IMG/VR virus record: IMGVR_UViG_3300030380_004437 | Location: 1-60,247 of that record | Reading direction: 5' to 3' (one strand) | DNA: 60,247 nt | Source: a virus | Shown: piece by piece, positions 56,357-60,247 of the stretch | Layout of the letters: the number at the start of each line of letters is the position of its first letter | Numbering within the stretch: position 1 is the first letter of the stretch | Notes under the pieces: model-generated | What the model was told of the DNA's origin: nothing | Databases searched by the model: none | What the model saw: only the letters and a program-made list of their open reading frames with translations | Made by a program: the position numbers and the translations under genes

Positions 56357-58257
56357 CTTCTTCCGTTAGGTTTTATCTCTATTCTATTATTACCTAATCG
56401 CCAACCTGTGTCTGTGTTTCCTGGATATGAAGCGTCATCATCAGATTCAAAACGCACAGCTATCTGTCTTGATCTTGACCTTAAATCTACTTTAGCTGTA
56501 TCTCCAGCTACTACATTTGTACTATTTGTAGTTAAAGTTTCTCCTGGAGCATTACGAGTTTTTAACACAAAATTTATTTGACCATCACTAGAGTTGTTTA
56601 AAAACCTAACGTCTGGTATAAGTTTGCTAACAAAACTAAATTGATCACCATCTTCTATGTCCATATCAGAACTTTCTATAAACACATTAGTCATAGGGCT
56701 ACCGTCATTATCGTAACCAAACTCATGTTGATATAAGTAATTACTGCCAGTAGCTCTAGGGTATGGTTCTGTGCCTGCGTCTAACCAAGCTGTTCTACTT
56801 AATTGACCATAAGCCCATGCATTGTTAGCGTAGTTGTAAGAAACATATCTATCTATTTCAGTACCACCACTTGATGTATAAAACCAACCTACTTCATCAA
56901 ACTCTTCGTTTAAAAAAGCATGGAATTTATATGCTTCAGAAATATTCAAATCATTAAACACATAGCTTAAAACAGAACAAGGTATTTTTTGTACTGTTCC
57001 TGTGTATACATAAAAGTTATCAATCGCCATCCAAAAAACACCTTTAGAGGTAACTATTGCTGCATTAGGTCCAATTAATCCTGTTTCTTTATTAATTAAA
57101 TTTACACCAAAAGTAAAAGGTGGTCCAACAAACTGCATACTATATAAAGCAGTATCTGTCCAAACTAGTATTTCTTGCCTAGATTTTTGGGCACCAATAA
57201 TTATACTTCCTTCCGATAGAGTCAAAGAACCAGCAGTGTTGGTACTTTTAGGTTCCCACTCTGTTATATTTTCTTGGTCACAAAATGCTATAAAAAGTGG
57301 ATCTTGTGTGCCTGTTCTTGCTGTTCCTGCAGCATTTAAAGGGTCAGCACCCATAACAATAGCGTGTCTATCTACTTGAGAAACTAAAGTCACCAAACCA
57401 ACAGTTGGAGCTAAGTTAGATCCTGCTAAATCTGTTAAGTTTTTAGCTCTATTATTTGCTGGGTTAGTTGCCCAAGATACTCCTGCGGAACTATCCCAAT
57501 AAAAAACTCCCCCATTTCTTGGATTAATAATTAAATCTTCACCAAAATTATCATGAGACCATAATCTTAATTGATTACCAAAAGCTAGTGGACTAGTGGA
57601 ACCGAAAGTACTTTCTCCCCAAGTACCTGCTCCCCAACCTGTGCCTGACACATAAGCATCAAGACCTATTTGTAATTGATAATAACCTATCACACTACTT
57701 CCGCCATTACCACTGTCAGAAGCATTCGCTGTCACTGGGACAGTAAATGTATAAGTATTGACAGTTGGTACAGAAACTACTTCAAAACCTGATTGATTAA
57801 GTGAAGCACTTTCTTGGTTTAAAACATCGGCAGTCACAAGACCACCTAAACTTGCTGCACCACTAAAACTTACATAATCTCCCACAGATAACCCATGATT
57901 ACTGTCCGTGGCAGTTATTGTACTTGAGCCATTACTTGCAGCAAAAGTGACATCTCCTGCAGAAGTTATTGACCGAAGAGGAGTTATATCATAAAAGCCC
58001 CCACCTTCTTCTACATAGTATTTTACAGTTGTACCTAAACCTAAAAATTTAGTTCCTACTAAATTTGTCCACCCATGTAAAGCTCTACAGTTGCCTTCAA
58101 AAGTATTACTGTTATCTTTTCTCCAGCCACCTATTTTTTCAGGGAGACCTTTAGCAAACCTGATAAGATTTCCGTCAAACCAACCATTCTCATTAGAGTA
58201 ATTTGTATTTTCTCTATTGATTCCTGGTCTGAACTGTATAGTAGTGAGTTTTGTCAT
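56353..58257 (-). CDS. P22 gp10-like packaged-DNA stabilisation protein
   Basis: 634 residues. The beginning TKLTTIQFRPGINRENTNYS, NGWFDGNLIRFAKGLPEKIG and GWR match the gp10 family that plugs the portal and binds the tailspike. The remainder is beta-propeller-like with many short Trp, Gly and Thr motifs (YQLQIGLDAYVSGTGWGAGTWG; AIVMGADPLNA). A Ser/Thr-rich insert about residues 100-190 (ASNGSSTITATD) looks like an added beta domain. Confidence 0.8.
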   Translation of the reverse strand: MTKLTTIQFRPGINRENTNYSNENGWFDGNLIRFAKGLPEKIGGWRKDNSNTFEGNCRALHGWTNLVGTKFLGLGTTVKYYVEEGGGFYDITPLRSITSAGDVTFAASNGSSTITATDSNHGLSVGDYVSFSGAASLGGLVTADVLNQESASLNQSGFEVVSVPTVNTYTFTVPVTANASDSGNGGSSVIGYYQLQIGLDAYVSGTGWGAGTWGESTFGSTSPLAFGNQLRLWSHDNFGEDLIINPRNGGVFYWDSSAGVSWATNPANNRAKNLTDLAGSNLAPTVGLVTLVSQVDRHAIVMGADPLNAAGTARTGTQDPLFIAFCDQENITEWEPKSTNTAGSLTLSEGSIIIGAQKSRQEILVWTDTALYSMQFVGPPFTFGVNLINKETGLIGPNAAIVTSKGVFWMAIDNFYVYTGTVQKIPCSVLSYVFNDLNISEAYKFHAFLNEEFDEVGWFYTSSGGTEIDRYVSYNYANNAWAYGQLSRTAWLDAGTEPYPRATGSNYLYQHEFGYDNDGSPMTNVFIESSDMDIEDGDQFSFVSKLIPDVRFLNNSSDGQINFVLKTRNAPGETLTTNSTNVVAGDTAKVDLRSRSRQIAVRFESDDDASYPGNTDTGWRLGNNRIEIKPNGRR

Positions 58258-58724
58258 TCTATTACTCTATATGTTTTACCATCGTAAGAAAAACTATTTT
58301 TTCTATTTTCTTCTGGAGATACATAACTTACGTGTACCCATCCACTATGTGGGTCTACATTATCATAAAATTCTAATATAATTTGATCGTAGTCAAGTTT
58401 TTCTTTAATGTAGTATAAGAGCTCCTCGTTATCTATTCCAGGAAGTTCTATATCTACGGCTTGACCTAGAGTGTGTTGACTAGTGTCACGAGAGCCAAGT
58501 TTTCTATTGAGCTCCAAACAGCGATAGCCAGAATTAGGACTAAAAGGTTTGCCGAAATTATTTCGTATGGGTTCAAGTATTTCCTCACAAAGAGATTTTA
58601 AGTTATTAAATATAGTTTCGTCTTGAACTGTATTATCAATATCATTACGTAGAGCAACTTGAGATTTTTCAAGTTCTCTTAACCTAAAGTGTTCTGATAA
58701 TCTAGTTTCTGAGGAGAACTCCAT
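58254..58724 (-). CDS. M15-type peptidase, endolysin-like
   Basis: I take the ATG at 58724 (MEFSSETRLSEHFRLREL), preceded by AGGGGA, over a TTG 24 bases upstream, giving 156 residues. Zinc ligands: His and Asp in SQHTLGQAVDIE and His in SGWVHVSY. This is the peptidase M15_3 family that cuts peptidoglycan peptides. With the membrane proteins at 58735-59083 it forms a lysis group. Confidence 0.85.
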   Translation of the reverse strand: MEFSSETRLSEHFRLRELEKSQVALRNDIDNTVQDETIFNNLKSLCEEILEPIRNNFGKPFSPNSGYRCLELNRKLGSRDTSQHTLGQAVDIELPGIDNEELLYYIKEKLDYDQIILEFYDNVDPHSGWVHVSYVSPEENRKNSFSYDGKTYRVIE

Positions 58725-58734
58725 TTTCGTTCCC

Positions 58735-58947
58735 CTAAAACAACGCAAATTTTACTAAAAATCCAATAACAGTTAAAGAAATAGTAACAATAAATATCAA
58801 GCTATTCCTTATAGTTCTATTGATTGAAGAAATACCATTTTCTATTGAGTCAAGTCTGCGATAATTTTCTTTCCATCGCTGGTCACATGCTGCTTCATGA
58901 GCACTTAACCTTTTATCTAATTCAGTGACTGTTGCTCTTTTTGCCAT
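58735..58947 (-). CDS. Membrane protein with cytoplasmic coiled coil (XhlA-like)
   Basis: 70 residues: a charged coiled coil (TELDKRLSAHEAACDQRWKE) then one C-terminal membrane segment (SLIFIVTISLTVIGFLVKF). This shape resembles XhlA-type lysis-associated proteins. It sits directly before the M15 endolysin gene and is therefore a likely accessory holin or spanin-like factor. Confidence 0.6.
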   Translation of the reverse strand: MAKRATVTELDKRLSAHEAACDQRWKENYRRLDSIENGISSINRTIRNSLIFIVTISLTVIGFLVKFALF

Positions 58948-58948
58948 T

Positions 58949-59083
58949 TTAAAAATGATTTTTTAAATTTTCCCAGTATTCAACAGCTTTTTTATTTACA
59001 AACCTGTTGATGTCTGGTCTTACTGCTTTAAGTAAAACTTTTCCTAGAATTAAAGCTAAAGCTATCCATATTATAATTTCCAT
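58949..59083 (-). CDS. 44-residue membrane protein
   Basis: I choose the internal ATG at 59083 (MEIIIWIALALILGKVLL), which has a GAGG ribosome site. A longer frame upstream has atypical composition and would overlap the previous gene. One membrane segment (residues 3-20) precedes a basic-aromatic tail (INRFVNKKAVEYWENLKN). It could be a small holin or antiholin partner in the lysis group. Confidence 0.55.
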   Translation of the reverse strand: MEIIIWIALALILGKVLLKAVRPDINRFVNKKAVEYWENLKNHF

Positions 59084-59090
59084 ATTTACC

Positions 59091-59726
59091 TCATGAGAAA
59101 ATGATACCATTATTTGGACCTGCCCCACTATAAGCAAGGTTGTAGAATCCAAGAGTTTGGTAAGTTGTATAACCTGGAGATGTCCATGACCAATTGGTTG
59201 TCCATCCAGAAGGAGCATTAGCGTTTTGTGACTGATAAAAGGTGGCAGCAGTCCTACTAAAACTATTGGTTGAACTATTCCAAGCTGGACCAGAACAGTT
59301 CGTTATTGTTAGAGTGCTCCAATTAGAATTACTCATTTTACCATCAACAACTAAATGGGCTGCTGTATTGCCAAAAAATCCTCCACTGGTGATTCCCAGT
59401 AAAGTTTTACCAGAAATGCCTGTTATAGTAGTTGCGTTGGTTGTGCCCATGACAGTCCCAAAATTAAATGCTTGTTGCCTATACCCCCATGTGACGTACT
59501 GTTGATAATATGAATTTATCGTAATTGTTTGTGCTACTGTTCCTGTTGAAGCTTCTTCTGCCATTGCACCGTAAAAATCTGCAAAATCTGATTGTGCTTC
59601 TGAGGACTTGCCTATTAAACTCCTTATATCTGAATCATTTATGGTACAAGCTGAGGTTGAGGAACCTCCAGCTTCTACGTGGATCTCATTTAAATTTATT
59701 GCTCCACTAGTTGGAAGTTGGGACAT
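59091..59726 (-). CDS. Tail structural protein with HVEAGGSS N-terminal module, second copy
   Basis: 211 residues. The N-terminal module (SGAINLNEIHVEAGGSSTSA, then INDSDIRSLIGKSSEAQ and DFYGA) matches that of 3157-3780. The rest is a Thr/Ser/Gly-rich beta domain (GYRQQAFNFGTVMGTTNATT) ending in GPNNGIIFS. Gene order after an S74 fibre gene is the same in both places, so the fibre and module pair are duplicated together. Likely a tail or fibre-cap protein. Confidence 0.75.
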   Translation of the reverse strand: MSQLPTSGAINLNEIHVEAGGSSTSACTINDSDIRSLIGKSSEAQSDFADFYGAMAEEASTGTVAQTITINSYYQQYVTWGYRQQAFNFGTVMGTTNATTITGISGKTLLGITSGGFFGNTAAHLVVDGKMSNSNWSTLTITNCSGPAWNSSTNSFSRTAATFYQSQNANAPSGWTTNWSWTSPGYTTYQTLGFYNLAYSGAGPNNGIIFS

Positions 59727-60247
59727 TTTTTAGTTCCTCTACTTGTTTACTTAAATCTTTTACTGCTTCTATAAGTAGCCCAACAGTATTTGCATACTTC
59801 ATGGTTTTTACTGTTCCTAGTTCTTTGTCTTCATGTTCATCTACTAGCTCTGGCACTATTTTCTCCACTTCGTTCGCTACTACTCCTATTTCTTTTGAGT
59901 TGTTTGATTTACGAGTAAAATGTACACCTCTCAATTTATTTACTTTTTCTAAAGCGTTTTCTATTTGATAAATATCTTCTTTGAGTGCTAAGTCAGAATA
60001 TGCACCTACATTACCTGTAGCTGTAAAATTACCACTAGTGTCAGTAGTAAGCATGGTAGTGCCTGAATTATTATCGACACGAAAAACTCCATCAAATTTA
60101 AGTATAGTGTTGCTGTTTGTGGCTAGGTAAATTCTGTTCCTGCCATCAGCAGAACTAATCCAAGCATCATTAGGTAATGCTGCATTTAATTTAGTACCTA
60201 ATTGCGTTTGTATGGCAGAAGTCACACCATCTAAATATCCTATTTCT
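59707..60247 (-). CDS. Tail fibre protein, 3' part with S74 domain (5' end beyond window)
   Basis: From the window edge the frame is open (EIGYLDGVTSAIQTQLGTKL) and runs 180 codons to the stop. The last 105 residues form a peptidase S74 domain: AYSDLALKED with the Ser-Lys dyad, VNKLRGVHFTRK, KEIGVVANEVEKIVPELV, MKYANTVGLLIEAVKDL and a coiled coil. About 80 upstream residues are homologous to the end of the partial gene at 1-1041. It overlaps the next gene start by 20 bases. Confidence 0.85.
   Translation of the reverse strand, partial: EIGYLDGVTSAIQTQLGTKLNAALPNDAWISSADGRNRIYLATNSNTILKFDGVFRVDNNSGTTMLTTDTSGNFTATGNVGAYSDLALKEDIYQIENALEKVNKLRGVHFTRKSNNSKEIGVVANEVEKIVPELVDEHEDKELGTVKTMKYANTVGLLIEAVKDLSKQVEELKNVPTSN

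Noticed and set aside
1-60247. A temperate phage
   Set aside because: No integrase, excisionase, Cro/CI-type repressor pair or attachment site could be found. The RHH protein alone is not enough evidence.
1-60247. Simple circular closure of the contig
   Set aside because: The two ends are homologous but diverged, and direct joining shifts the fibre reading frame by one base.

Overview
The window is almost certainly a single contig of a tailed double-stranded DNA phage, most likely a lytic marine podovirus-like virus of about 60 kb with AT-rich DNA. The reasons are a large terminase, portal, scaffold and HK97-type capsid series; head-to-tail proteins resembling P22 gp4 and gp10; several S74-type tail fibres; an M15 endolysin with small membrane proteins; and a family-A DNA polymerase. 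Many of the small structural genes belong to types I associate with uncultured marine phages. I see no integrase, RNA polymerase, tRNA or CRISPR array. The host cannot be read from the sequence.

Layout: nearly every gene is on the minus strand, so transcription runs from high to low coordinates. Reading that way: 50.4-47.2 kb and 59.7-50.4 kb carry tail, lysis and internal virion genes; 45.4-43.4 kb an AlkB-like oxygenase, a coiled-coil protein and an SSB-like protein; 43.3-40.3 kb an archaeo-eukaryotic type primase and a UvrD-like helicase; 40.3-36.1 kb a tight operon for thymine hypermodification (DenV-like glycosylase, 5-hydroxymethyl-dU kinase-like protein, GT-A glycosyltransferase, thymidylate synthase/hydroxymethylase) followed by a Cas4-like nuclease, a MazG-like protein and PolA; 34.3-31.4 kb small nucleic-acid enzymes; 31.3-20.6 kb an early/accessory region of about 30 small genes including the small terminase. 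A non-coding, repeat-rich region lies at 21.6-19.2 kb. The packaging and head-tail operon runs from 19.2 to 1 kb. The main plus-strand genes are an SNF2-type helicase (45.73-47.18 kb) and a duplicated small gene in the 19.2-20.4 kb region.

The two window ends both lie in paralogous tail-fibre sequence: the first 1041 bases are the 5' part of a fibre gene and the last 540 bases the 3' part of one, with homologous but diverged overlap. Joining the ends directly would break the reading frame, so the contig appears to stop in a repeat rather than to close.

Three things stand out. First, the 36-40 kb operon predicts that the phage makes 5-hydroxymethyl-dU derived, possibly glycosylated, DNA bases. 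Second, the early genes are punctuated by eleven near-identical promoters (TAGG[CG]A or close, 17 bp, TATACT) whose spacers mostly contain a GATC/GATG dyad; a 55-residue ribbon-helix-helix protein encoded among them is a natural candidate regulator. A second promoter class (TTTACT, 17 bp, TAT[AGC][CA]T) precedes the helicase, the terminase operon and three genes that share a small C-terminal module. Third, a tandemly duplicated plus-strand cassette has a G-quadruplex motif in front of each copy, and one copy has lost its start codon. Other notable genes are an MscS-like membrane protein and an ADP-ribosyltransferase-like protein directly upstream of the terminase, a GroES homologue in the head operon, a zinc-ribbon/cupredoxin-like virion protein, and several microproteins chained by TAATG or ATGA overlaps.
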